Positions 1 through 6,002 of a DNA stretch of 7,828 nt are shown in pieces. Where the stretch lies: the NCBI GenBank assembly GCA_031254635.1, contig JAIRUB010000142.1, positions 1-7,828 on the forward strand, read 5' to 3'. This stretch comes from Prevotellaceae bacterium (lineage in GTDB: Bacteria; Bacteroidota; Bacteroidia; Bacteroidales; UBA932). The number at the start of each line of letters is the position of its first letter. The first letter of the stretch is position 1. The position numbers and the translations under genes were made by a program. A model generated the notes under the pieces. That model was given only the letters and a program-made list of their open reading frames with translations, ran no database searches and was not told the origin of the DNA.

Positions 1-1253
1 GTAATGTTACAGGTATTAACCCCTACACCGGAAAGGAAGTAGTACGTATGCCGGAACCGGAAGAACCATTCTGCGGATTGGTGTTCAAAATTGCTACCGA
101 CCCCTTCGTTGGCCGTTTAGCTTTTATTCGTGCATATTCAGGTAAATTGGATGCGGGAAGCTACGTTTATAACACACGCTCCGATAAAAAAGAACGTGTA
201 GCGCGTCTCTACCAAATGCACTCCAATAAGCAAAATCCGGTTGAATGCATTGAGGCAGGCGATATTTGCGCTGCCGTAGGGTTCAAAGACCTGCGTACCG
301 GCGATACTGTATGTACTGAAAAAGCTCCCATTATCCTTGAGGCAATATCGTTCCCCGATCCGGTTATCGGCTTGGCAGTGGAACCCAAAACTAAAAAAGA
401 TTTGGATAAGTTGGGCATTGCCTTAGGTAAACTGTCGGAAGAAGACCCCACCTTTACCGTTCGTGGCGACCACGAAACCGGCCAGACCATTATTAGCGGT
501 ATGGGAGAGTTGCACTTGGAAATTATTGTTGACCGACTGAAACGCGAATTCGGCGTTGAAATCAACCAGGGCGCACCTCAGGTGAATTACAAAGAAGCTA
601 TCAGAGGTATTGTACGCCACCGCGAAGTGTTCAAAAAACAAACCGGCGGCCGCGGTAAATTCGCTGATATTATTGTTGAAATCAGCCCTGCTGATGAGGG
701 TATTACCGGTCTTCAGTTTATTGATGAAGTGAAAGGTGGTAATGTACCCCGTGAGTATATTCCCTCTGTGGAAAAAGGATTTAAATCGGCTATGGCCAAT
801 GGTGTGCTTGCCGGTTTCGAACTACAATCCATGAAGGTAATCCTCAAAGATGGTTCATTCCATCCTGTGGATTCCGACTCCTTGTCGTTCGAAATCTGTG
901 CCCGTATAGCCTTCCGTCACGCTTTGCCAAAAGCTAAGCCGGTGCTTATGGAGCCTATTATGGCTTTGGAAGTGGTAACTCCCGAAGAATATATGGGCGA
1001 TATTATCGGCGACTTGAACAAACGTCGTGGACAGGTTACCAATATGGATTCAAAAGGCAATGCCCGTATTGTGAAAGCAACGGTTCCTCTTGCCGAACAA
1101 TTTGGCTATGTAACTGTTTTACGCACCTTGTCGTCGGGCCGTGCTACCAGTACTATGGAATTTGCTCATTATGCCGAATTGCCTCCTAATTTGGCTAAAG
1201 AAATCATTGAAAAAGCAGGTGGGCGCAGGATAGAAGAGGAATCCTCTAATTAA
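1..1253 (+). CDS. fusA: Elongation factor G, C-terminal part (5' truncated by window)
   Basis: EF-G is the GTPase that moves tRNA and mRNA through the ribosome during elongation and helps recycle ribosomes. The reading frame is open from base 3, giving 416 residues. The methionine at base 48 is internal, because the 15 codons before it continue EF-G-like sequence. A full protein is about 700 residues, so the GTP-binding G domain lies outside the window. Visible parts in order are the domain II signature FKIATDPFVGRLAF; domain III with GMGELHLEIIVDRLKREF; domain IV beginning around FKKQTGGRGKFADI; and domain V with LMEPIMALEVVTPEEYMGDI and the FGYVTVLRTLSSGRA stretch. No frameshift is seen. 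The following gene is rpsJ, the usual neighbour in the str-S10 region, so this is the canonical translational copy rather than a paralogue. The stop is TAA at 1251-1253. Confidence 0.97.
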   Translation, partial: NVTGINPYTGKEVVRMPEPEEPFCGLVFKIATDPFVGRLAFIRAYSGKLDAGSYVYNTRSDKKERVARLYQMHSNKQNPVECIEAGDICAAVGFKDLRTGDTVCTEKAPIILEAISFPDPVIGLAVEPKTKKDLDKLGIALGKLSEEDPTFTVRGDHETGQTIISGMGELHLEIIVDRLKREFGVEINQGAPQVNYKEAIRGIVRHREVFKKQTGGRGKFADIIVEISPADEGITGLQFIDEVKGGNVPREYIPSVEKGFKSAMANGVLAGFELQSMKVILKDGSFHPVDSDSLSFEICARIAFRHALPKAKPVLMEPIMALEVVTPEEYMGDIIGDLNKRRGQVTNMDSKGNARIVKATVPLAEQFGYVTVLRTLSSGRATSTMEFAHYAELPPNLAKEIIEKAGGRRIEEESSN

Positions 1254-1256
1254 GCC

Positions 1257-1284
1257 CACAAATTACACGAATTAACACAAATGA
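1257..1284 (+). repeat. Three imperfect 9-base tandem units in the fusA-rpsJ spacer
   Basis: The 108-base spacer opens with CACAAATTA (1257-1265), CACGAATTA (1266-1274), one extra A, and CACAAATGA (1276-1284). From memory, similar CACGAATTA-type units are dispersed in Bacteroidota intergenic DNA, but no search was possible. The rest of the spacer (1285-1361) is A+T-rich. I see no convincing promoter or Shine-Dalgarno site in it. Confidence 0.45.
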
Positions 1285-1361
1285 TGAATAAACACAAAAG
1301 ATATAATGAACAATCTTTAATCCTTAAATCGAATTATTAACAGAAAAACAGACTTAAAATC

Positions 1362-1667
1362 ATGAGTCAAAAAATAAGAATAAAATTAAAATCTTACGAT
1401 CACATGTTGGTTGACAAGTCGGCCGACAAAATTGTAAAAACGGTAAAAGCAACGGGCGCAGTAGTAAGCGGTCCTATCCCTCTTCCTACCGATAAGAAAA
1501 TTTTTACGGTAAATCGCGCAACTTTTGTAAACAAAAAATCACGCGAACAGTTTGAGTTAAATTCTTTCTGCCGTTTGCTCGACATTTACAGCTCGACCTC
1601 TAAAACCGTTGATGCTTTGATGAAATTGGAACTTCCCAGCGGCGTTGAAGTAGAAATCAAAGTTTGA
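1362..1667 (+). CDS. rpsJ: 30S ribosomal protein S10
   Basis: S10 is a component of the small-subunit head and, with NusB, of transcription antitermination complexes. The 101-residue product is full length for the family. Recognisable features are the N-terminal strand KIRIKLKSYDH, the loop region SGPIPLPTDKKIFTVNR, and the C-terminal CRLLDIYSSTSKTVDALMKLELPSGVEVEIKV region (quoted in part; the key elements are LDIYSSTSKTVDAL and the GVEVEIKV end). The TGA stop at 1665-1667 is followed at once by an in-frame TAG. Position after fusA is normal, but the rplC gene that usually follows in the S10 operon is absent; a terminator-like hairpin and IS debris follow instead. The gene itself appears intact and was presumably co-transcribed with fusA. 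Confidence 0.97.
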   Translation: MSQKIRIKLKSYDHMLVDKSADKIVKTVKATGAVVSGPIPLPTDKKIFTVNRATFVNKKSREQFELNSFCRLLDIYSSTSKTVDALMKLELPSGVEVEIKV

Positions 1668-1674
1668 TAGCGGG

Positions 1675-1690
1675 TAACGGCTCACCGTTA
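1675..1690 (+). other. Small perfect stem-loop just after rpsJ
   Basis: TAACGG (1675-1680) and CCGTTA (1685-1690) form a 6-base-pair stem with the four-base loop CTCA, five bases after the tandem stop codons of rpsJ. No T-run follows, so it is not a terminator alone. It might protect the 3' end or be chance. Confidence 0.3.
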
Positions 1691-1705
1691 GATGTTGAAA
1701 ATACG

Positions 1706-1757
1706 TAAGGCCATAAGGCGGGATATATTATATTCCGTTTTATGGTTTTATTTTATC
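1706..1757 (+). terminator. Rho-independent-type terminator downstream of rpsJ
   Basis: CCATAAGGCGGGA (1711-1723) pairs with TTCCGTTTTATGG (1733-1745) over 13 pairs, three of them G-U. The intervening nine bases, TATATTATA, can add three more pairs around a three-base loop. Weaker A-U and G-U pairs extend the base. The U-rich tail TTTTATTTTAT follows. The G-U pairs are stable only in plus-strand RNA, which fits termination of the fusA-rpsJ transcript in this direction. Confidence 0.7.
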
Positions 1758-1796
1758 AAAATTACATAGGGCTAATCAGTAAATAAAATTCAAATC

Positions 1797-1831
1797 ACAA
1801 CAAATTCATTTTGAAGATGTTGTTATTTTTT
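1797..1831 (+). terminator. Second terminator-like hairpin with T-run
   Basis: ACAACA (1797-1802) pairs with TGTTGT (1818-1823), and inside it TTCA (1805-1808) pairs with TGAA (1812-1815) around a TTT loop, with a two-base internal mismatch on each side. A six-T run lies at 1826-1831. It could be a backup terminator for rpsJ, or could insulate the adjacent IS remnant from read-through. All pairs are A-T rich, so it is weaker than the hairpin at 1711-1745. Confidence 0.35.
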
Positions 1832-1844
1832 GTAACTGCCGTAC

Positions 1845-1886
1845 ATTACCCCGAAAATACGGTTTTGCTGCCAAAATCGGGGTAAT
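1845..1886. repeat. 10-base inverted repeat upstream of the transposase remnant
   Basis: ATTACCCCGA (1845-1854) is perfectly complementary to TCGGGGTAAT (1877-1886), with a 22-base interval. The right arm ends 13 bases before the transposase ATG at 1900. The position suggests a sub-terminal hairpin in the left end of the insertion sequence. The true IS terminus cannot be fixed because no matching right end survives. Confidence 0.45.
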
Positions 1887-1899
1887 TAAACCAAAAGAT

Positions 1900-2184
1900 A
1901 TGCGCAAGATACAAAAAATTTCTGAATTACAACCCACCATCAGTTTTACTGAGTTTGAGGTTTTCAAGGATTATGGTCAAAGTTTTCTTCGGAGTGAATT
2001 AGGCAAACTTCAGGTCATGCTTCCTTTAAAGTCACTATCGAAGGAATTAGGTTTACAGGAAAGTCCGTTAGGTCGCAAAACTTATTTTCCTCCGGAGGGG
2101 AAAGTAGCGTTAATGTTTCTTAAGTCATACAGCGGTGTTTCAGACCGTGATTTAGTTATGCAGTTAAATGCGAACATTCAATAG
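1900..2184 (+). pseudogene. N-terminal fragment of an IS transposase (DUF772/InsH-type N-terminus)
   Basis: The 94-residue product resembles the N-terminal domain of IS1182/IS5-type DDE transposases common in Bacteroidota. It has a basic start (MRKIQKIS) and then the characteristic run GRKTYFPPEGKVALMFLKSY followed by SDRDLVMQLNANI. Intact relatives continue for several hundred residues past this point and carry the DDE catalytic domain, none of which is present. Family-like sequence stops at NANI (about base 2177) and a TAG follows within two codons. At that point the DNA changes into the C-terminal region of a different, IS630-type transposase. The fragment cannot catalyse transposition alone; whether it is still translated is unknown. 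Exact IS family assignment is tentative. Confidence 0.7.
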
Positions 2185-2443
2185 CTGCGTTTTATGAGGC
2201 GTTTGAGCCAGTTGACGCCAAACGTTTGGTTGATAGATTCGAATTTGTTTTTACACCAAAATATGGAAGTTGGTTGAATGTGACTGAAATAGAATTTCAT
2301 ATACTTAATACCCAATGCTTAAACAGGAGATTGAAGGATGGCAAGAGCATCGAAACAGCAAAAAATATAAAATAAATTGGCAGGTCTCATCTGCAGATGC
2401 CCGCATTAAACTAAAAAAATTATATCCGTCATTTAACGATTAA
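2172..2443 (+). pseudogene. C-terminal fragment of an IS630-family transposase, internally deleted and frameshifted
   Basis: IS630 transposases are DDE enzymes that insert at TA. From about base 2172 the frame reads EHSIAAFYEAFEP, then DRFEFVFTPKYGSWLNVTEI, then NTQCLNRR. The YGSWLN..E block corresponds to the conserved C-terminal motif carrying the last catalytic acidic residue. That frame then loses similarity and stops at 2373-2375. The frame beginning at 2315 (LKQEIEGWQEHRN, then INWQVSSADARIKLKKLYPS) gives the family's C-terminal tail and stops at 2441-2443. The two frames overlap on the bases CTTAAACAGG (2318-2327), which encode CLNR in one frame and LKQ in the other. The N-terminal two thirds of the enzyme and the first catalytic residues are missing, so it is certainly inactive. 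Confidence 0.8.
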
Positions 2444-2487
2444 TATAACAGTAGTTAAAATAGAAAATAGAATTATCATGTTGCATA

Positions 2488-2511
2488 TCTTCTAATCTCT
2501 TAGTCTCTTAA
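2488..2511 (+). repeat. Three 8-base tandem units between IS debris and tonB
   Basis: TCTTCTAA (2488-2495), TCTCTTAG (2496-2503) and TCTCTTAA (2504-2511) lie end to end, immediately before the tonB stop codon complement at 2515. The 71-base spacer (2444-2514) holds no other recognisable element. No terminator for the minus-strand tonB transcript is evident. Confidence 0.4.
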
Positions 2512-2514
2512 AAA

Positions 2515-3306
2515 TCACCTCAACTTAAACACATAGGTAATTGTGCCGTGTTGTACGGGCTGAGTGCGGGAAACATTACTGAAGGTGCTTTTCATAGCTG
2601 CCTCTTCGGCGGCTTTCCAAAGAGTTGCGTCCTGCACTGTTGAACCTAAGAGGCGGGCCTTAGCAGTAATTACCTTGCCCGACTGGTCAACCGAAATGTC
2701 CACCACCACACGGCCTTCCCTTTTATTTTCATTGTCGGGTTTTGGTAACTCGCCTACTAACTTACGGCCGCCAAGGTTCCAAGACGTTGCATCGCCATCC
2801 CTGTTACTCGTATCCGTTCCGTAAGAACCACCGGTGTACAAGCCATGGGGGTTTTGTCCGCCGACTGCTTGAGCAGTTACTGTTCCAACATCGTCGCTTT
2901 GGTACAGGGTGCGAGGATTGGTGGGTTTGGCTTGCGCAGGTGTTTCAACATCGCCAACAGGGTCAACGGTTGAAGGAGCAGGCGGTTCTTTCGGCGCTAC
3001 CACTTCCGGCCTTGCGCCGGCTGCACTACGCTCTTGCGGCTTGCGGGCTAAGGCTTCCGGCGCTCTCGATGGCAAGGGAGGAGGTGTTATTTTCACAGGA
3101 TCGGGAATTTCTTCGTCAAGCTCCACTTCCAAAGCTATATACAGCGATTCAGGATGCGGCTCTGCCAAACTAATGGTAAACAGCAAAACAAAAAGCAAAC
3201 AGACATGCACCACAATAGTGGTGATTATTCCCGCCGTTCGGTTTTGTTTCTCGTCGTTATGTTTGTTTTTAGAAGGCATCTTACATGAATAATGAAATTT
3301 AATCAT
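2515..3306 (-). CDS. tonB: TonB-family energy transducer
   Basis: TonB proteins carry proton-motive energy from the inner-membrane ExbB-ExbD motor to outer-membrane receptors. Counting from the first methionine (263 residues), a basic N-terminus is followed by one membrane anchor at about 26-48 (IITTIVVHVCLLFVLLFTI). A periplasmic proline-rich linker occupies about 68-130 (ITPPPLPSRAP, KEPPAPSTVDP), followed by a Gly/Asn-rich stretch. A TonB C-terminal-like domain lies at about 195-263 (EGRVVVDISVDQSGKVITAK, ITYVFKLR end). The most upstream ATG lies 16 bases after the exbD stop. The second methionine (base 3279, MPSKNKHN) gives a more typical short cytoplasmic tail and may be the true start; neither has a strong ribosome site. 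It is the last gene of an exbB-exbD-tonB operon. TolA-like use with TolQ/R homologues is a less likely alternative. Confidence 0.88.
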   Translation of the reverse strand: MIKFHYSCKMPSKNKHNDEKQNRTAGIITTIVVHVCLLFVLLFTISLAEPHPESLYIALEVELDEEIPDPVKITPPPLPSRAPEALARKPQERSAAGARPEVVAPKEPPAPSTVDPVGDVETPAQAKPTNPRTLYQSDDVGTVTAQAVGGQNPHGLYTGGSYGTDTSNRDGDATSWNLGGRKLVGELPKPDNENKREGRVVVDISVDQSGKVITAKARLLGSTVQDATLWKAAEEAAMKSTFSNVSRTQPVQHGTITYVFKLR

Positions 3307-3322
3307 GCAAAAACTTCAGGAT

Positions 3323-3736
3323 TTATTCGGGCAGGGTTGCCAAAATAATCTTGTAGCGATTGCGTTTAGCGATATTCATCATATCAACCACATGTTCCAC
3401 CGGAAGCGTGCGGTCAACATGCAAAGAGATGGTAGGGTCGTCAACATCCTTCAAAGCATACTGTACTGCCGCTTCCACATTAGCAAAGGGAATAGGCTGT
3501 TTAGCGCCGTTAATGTGGTAAGAGAAAGTTTGGGTGTCGGTATAATGCTTGATGGAAACAGAAACCCCCGATTTAGCCGTTGTTTGATTGGTACTTTTCG
3601 GCAATAGCAGCCTCAACGCATTCGGATTGATAAGCGTAGAGGTTGTTACAAAGAAAATCAACAACAGAAAAACCAAGTCAGACATGGCAGCCATGCTGAA
3701 TGAAGGGTTCACTTTATTTCTTGATTTGATTGCCAT
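3323..3736 (-). CDS. exbD: ExbD/TolR family biopolymer transport protein
   Basis: ExbD forms the proton-translocating core of the Ton motor together with ExbB. The 137-residue protein has a short basic cytoplasmic N-terminus (MAIKSRNKVNPSFSMA), a single membrane segment at about 20-37 (DLVFLLLIFFVTTSTLI), and a periplasmic domain ending in VVDMMNIAKRNRYKIILAT. Asp20 at the start of the membrane segment, in the MSDLVFLLLIFF motif, matches the essential protonatable aspartate of ExbD and TolR. The length is normal. The gene starts six bases after the exbB stop and ends 16 bases before the first possible tonB ATG, indicating one transcript. TolR and ExbD cannot be separated by sequence alone, but the TonB gene downstream favours the Ton role. 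Confidence 0.92.
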   Translation of the reverse strand: MAIKSRNKVNPSFSMAAMSDLVFLLLIFFVTTSTLINPNALRLLLPKSTNQTTAKSGVSVSIKHYTDTQTFSYHINGAKQPIPFANVEAAVQYALKDVDDPTISLHVDRTLPVEHVVDMMNIAKRNRYKIILATLPE

Positions 3737-3742
3737 AGTGTG

Positions 3743-4429
3743 TTATTCCGATGGTTCGTTTAAAATATCCATGAACTCAATGGTAGAAGTGTCCATCTTA
3801 TAAACCACCTGGCCTATGCGGGCTGTCAGGTAATTATAGCCGAAATAGGCAATAATACCCACAACCAAACCCGCTACGGTAGTTACTAAGGCTACATACA
3901 AGCCGCTCGACAGTATGGTAATATCAATATTATTACCCACTGAGGCCATAGCATAAAAGGCCTCAACCATACCGAGTACCGTTCCAAGGAAGCCAATCAT
4001 CGGAGCGCCGCCGGCAATAGAGGCTAATACAGATAGTCCGCGCTCCAAACGTGCTACTTCGGTATTGCCTGTGTTTTCTACCGCTTCGCGAATATCGGAC
4101 AAGGGGCGCCCCAAGCGCGACAAGCCTTTTTCAATCAAACGCACAATGGGTTTATCGTTATTCCGCTCACACAAAGTAACCGCCGATTTAATGTCCCCGC
4201 CGTGGATATAGTCCTTAATACTATTCATAAAATTAACATCAATCTTCGAGGCTTGGCGGATAGCCCACCAACGCTCTGCAAATATATACACAGCAACAAG
4301 AGAAAGCAGGAAGAGCGGTATCATCAGCACGCCGCCTTTCACCGCCATATCAAACAATGAGATTGGAGGAACGTCTTGGGTTTGAGGGATTATTACCTCA
4401 GCACCGGCTTGTAAAAAAGATAATAGCAT
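3743..4429 (-). CDS. exbB: ExbB/TolQ/MotA-family proton channel protein
   Basis: ExbB is the pentameric inner-membrane scaffold that surrounds ExbD and converts proton flow into motion of TonB. The product has 228 residues. There is a hydrophobic start followed by a short extracytoplasmic stretch. Membrane segment 1 is at about 33-53 (GVLMIPLFLLSLVAVYIF), followed by a cytoplasmic loop with charged helices. Segment 2 contains the family signature APMIGFLGTVLGMVEAF (about 142-158), and segment 3 contains GLYVALVTTVAGLVVGI (about 176-192). The polar threonines in segments 2 and 3 (T150, T183, T184) fit the proton path known for the family. It is the first gene of the exbB-exbD-tonB operon, with a predicted promoter at 4457-4500. 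The ATG at 4429 follows a leader of roughly 20 bases if that promoter is right. Confidence 0.92.
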   Translation of the reverse strand: MLLSFLQAGAEVIIPQTQDVPPISLFDMAVKGGVLMIPLFLLSLVAVYIFAERWWAIRQASKIDVNFMNSIKDYIHGGDIKSAVTLCERNNDKPIVRLIEKGLSRLGRPLSDIREAVENTGNTEVARLERGLSVLASIAGGAPMIGFLGTVLGMVEAFYAMASVGNNIDITILSSGLYVALVTTVAGLVVGIIAYFGYNYLTARIGQVVYKMDTSTIEFMDILNEPSE

Positions 4430-4456
4430 AAATATTTAATTAGTTAAATTTTCGTG

Positions 4457-4500
4457 CAAATGTACGTTTTTTTTTTTTTTTTTTTTTTTTCTCTGACAAA
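4457..4500 (-). promoter_or_regulatory. Predicted Bacteroidota-type promoter of exbB with an A24 tract in the spacer
   Basis: Read on the minus strand, TACATTTG (4457-4464) matches the Bacteroidota -7 box TAnnTTTG exactly and is followed by CACG, about 28 bases before the exbB ATG. A TTTG that could serve as the -33 box lies at 4497-4500. The spacer between them is 32 bases, of which 24 are an uninterrupted A-run (T-run at 4467-4490 on plus). Usual spacing is roughly 17-23 bases, so the present length may be suboptimal. Polymerase slippage in the tract could change promoter strength. The -7 match is direct; the -33 assignment is inference. Confidence 0.6.
4467..4490. repeat. 24-base T/A homopolymer
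   Basis: An uninterrupted run of 24 T on plus (A on minus) lies between exbB and the ORF6N remnant. Runs of this length are mutation-prone by slippage and are also prone to sequencing error, so the true length in the genome could differ. Confidence 0.9.
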
Positions 4501-4519
4501 TTTACACTAATACTCGTAA

Positions 4520-4831
4520 AACGGAATAGAAAATAAATATCTTAAACGTGCGGTAAGAAGCAATATCGAACGATTTAAAGGGAAAGATTTCATGTTGGAA
4601 CTATCAAGAAACGAATCTAACACATTGAAATATAATATAATGTGCAAAAATAACACCTTAGAGCCTGAATGGTTTCGTTATCCACCTTTTGCGTTTACAG
4701 AGTTAGGCGTGGCAATGCTTAGGAGTGCCTTAAACTCGAAAATGGCTATTGAAATAAATCGAAAGATTATGCGAACCTTTGTATTTGTTCGTTTTCTTCG
4801 TAATAATACGAGTGATCTATACCTTTCATAA
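4520..4831 (+). pseudogene. Remnant of an ORF6N-domain (phage/mobile-element type) DNA-binding protein
   Basis: The frame is open from 4520 (a TAA precedes at 4517-4519) and family-like sequence begins at once: ENKYLKRAVRSNIERF, then GKDFMLELS, then RYPPFAFTELGVAMLRSALN and IEINRKIMRTFV. Intact ORF6N proteins carry about 40 residues before this point, ending in a LYGVE-like motif, and have Q rather than L in AFTEQGVAML. They also continue into a coiled C-terminal part. Here the N-terminus is missing and the sequence after RTFVFVRF is unlike the family, so the gene is broken at both ends. The ATG at 4575 or 4592 would give only a partial domain. ORF6N proteins are typical of phages and accessory islands, so this is a scar of past mobile DNA between exbB and truA. 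Confidence 0.72.
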
Positions 4832-4899
4832 ACATTTCGCGGCTGTGGATTTCGTCGATTAAGGCATTTTTTAGCAAAATTTTTAGTGTTGCACTGTTT

Positions 4900-5200
4900 G
4901 TAGCGCTTTTTATCATTGCATTCATATAATCGTTTTTGCACGATCATGAATATGGAAGTCAGAATACCGTAAAACAGCGATAATAAGATGCCATAACCAA
5001 GGGATCACTATAACTGATAAACCCTCCTTTTTCTTTGTCGTGGTACTGAATAGTAGCCCAAACAAGGCCTATGATTATTGTTAAAGTCGTAAGACACTAA
5101 CAACATTACTTTGAAATATATAGTGTAATAAGCTAAAAATGACGAGCGTTAAGCCAATATAAAGCCCATAAGTTGCAGCATGCCGTAATGTTTTCTCCAT
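4900..5200 (-). pseudogene. Decayed DUF4199-like small membrane protein
   Basis: The minus strand from ATG 5198-5200 encodes MEKTLRHAATYGLYIGLTLV and a hydrophobic helix, then stops after 39 codons (TAA at 5081-5083). The next frame (5084 to 4959) continues with IIIGLVWATIQYHDKEKGGF and SYSDPL, then stops. A third frame supplies LLSLFYGILTSIFMIVQKR from about 4980 downward. Put together, the order (helix, second helix, basic turn, GGFISYS motif, helix with FYGILTSIF) matches the Bacteroidota DUF4199 family, whose function is unknown. At least two frame changes separate the pieces, so it is a pseudogene. The 3' boundary is uncertain; similarity fades near base 4920. It begins 40 bases after the truA stop and was probably co-transcribed with truA. 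Confidence 0.62.
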
Positions 5201-5210
5201 AGAAAAAATC

Positions 5211-5240
5211 AATTCTTTTAATTTTTAATTCTTAATTGAT
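5211..5240. repeat. AATTNTT heptad repeats between truA and the DUF4199 remnant
   Basis: After AATTCTTTT (5211-5219), the units AATTTTT (5220-5226), AATTCTT (5227-5233) and AATTGAT (5234-5240) run in a seven-base register and touch the last codon of truA. The seven-base register is the same as in the arms around the four-helix-bundle gene at 7077-7490, though the sequence differs. Confidence 0.4.
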
Positions 5241-5977
5241 TATTCGTACCGTATTTCCTCCAAAAAAAGTCCTTTGGCGGGGGCAGAAGTTCCTGCTGCT
5301 CCCCGTTTTCGCTGTTCAATAATCTGCACAAAATCATCGATAGTGATTTTCCCACGCCCCACCTCCAACAAGGTGCCCACTATGGACCTCACCATGTTCC
5401 GCAGAAAACGATCGGCAGCAATGGTGAACACCAAATTGTCAGCGTCCTCTTCCCAAATTGCCTGCGAAATTTTACATATATTTGTCTTATTATCGCTGTG
5501 CAAACGGGCGAAGCTGGTAAAATCATCGTAATCAAACAATTTTGCAGCCGCTTCATTCATTTTCGCAACATCCAAATTATAAGGAATATAGGCTGAAAAT
5601 TCATGGACAAATGGATTAGGCACTCTATGAATATAATATTTATAAACACGTAAAATGGCATCAAAGCGGGCGTGAACCGTATCGTTCACAGACACAATAT
5701 GATGCACGCAAACATCCTCAGGCAAGATACAGTTCAACTTATAGATAACATTCAGTTGTTCCGACAGGGAAGCTAAGCTTTCGCTGTCAAAATGAGCGAT
5801 ATAGTTCCGCGCATGCACTCCGGCATCGGTACGGCCTGCCCCAACTGTCTGAATTTCTTCTTTTAATAAAACCGACAGCGCCCGATTCAACTCTTCCTGC
5901 ACCGTACGCGCATTTTCCTGCACCTGCCAGCCGTGATAATGAGTGCCGTTATACGATAAACAAATGAAATAACGCAT
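5240..5977 (-). CDS. truA: tRNA pseudouridine(38-40) synthase
   Basis: TruA isomerises uridines 38, 39 and 40 in the anticodon arm of many tRNAs to pseudouridine. The start at 5977 gives 245 residues, opening MRYFICLSYNGTHYHGWQVQ, which aligns with the family's first strand. An upstream in-frame ATG at 6040 would add 21 lysine-rich residues (MTKKKPIGLK...) with no family counterpart and is rejected. The catalytic motif GAGRTDAGVHA is at 46-56, with Asp51 as the nucleophile. The second-half motifs VYKYYIHRVPNPF and DRFLRNMVRSIVGTLLEVGR are present, so both halves of the pseudouridine synthase fold are complete. Length is slightly short of the E. coli enzyme, as is common in Bacteroidota. It is divergent from moxR across 103 bases, with a decayed DUF4199-like gene downstream. 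Confidence 0.95.
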   Translation of the reverse strand: MRYFICLSYNGTHYHGWQVQENARTVQEELNRALSVLLKEEIQTVGAGRTDAGVHARNYIAHFDSESLASLSEQLNVIYKLNCILPEDVCVHHIVSVNDTVHARFDAILRVYKYYIHRVPNPFVHEFSAYIPYNLDVAKMNEAAAKLFDYDDFTSFARLHSDNKTNICKISQAIWEEDADNLVFTIAADRFLRNMVRSIVGTLLEVGRGKITIDDFVQIIEQRKRGAAGTSAPAKGLFLEEIRYE

Positions 5978-5994
5978 AATAAAGAAATTTTTAT

Positions 5995-6002
5995 TATTTT
6001 TG
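5995..6002 (+). promoter_or_regulatory. Possible -7 box of the moxR promoter
   Basis: TATTTTTG matches the Bacteroidota TAnnTTTG consensus and lies 79 bases before the moxR ATG. No TTTG is seen at the expected -33 distance, and the region is A+T-rich, so a chance match is possible. The divergent truA start is at 5977, so any moxR promoter here would overlap the truA leader. Confidence 0.28.

Noticed and set aside
2379..2402. Palindrome CATCTGCAGATG inside the IS630 remnant
   Set aside because: It lies in family-conserved coding sequence (WQVSSADARIKL) and no second copy was found, so it is not evidence of a terminal repeat.
2742..3292. Plus-strand open frames across tonB, including a 143-codon one
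   Set aside because: They are shadows of the proline-rich, G+C-richer tonB gene on the minus strand and show no family resemblance.
4767..4916. A 49-codon minus-strand frame starting MIKSATNSATLKILLKNALI
   Set aside because: It overlaps both the ORF6N remnant on the other strand and the DUF4199-like remnant, and I recognise no family in it; it may be a fragment of something but cannot be supported.
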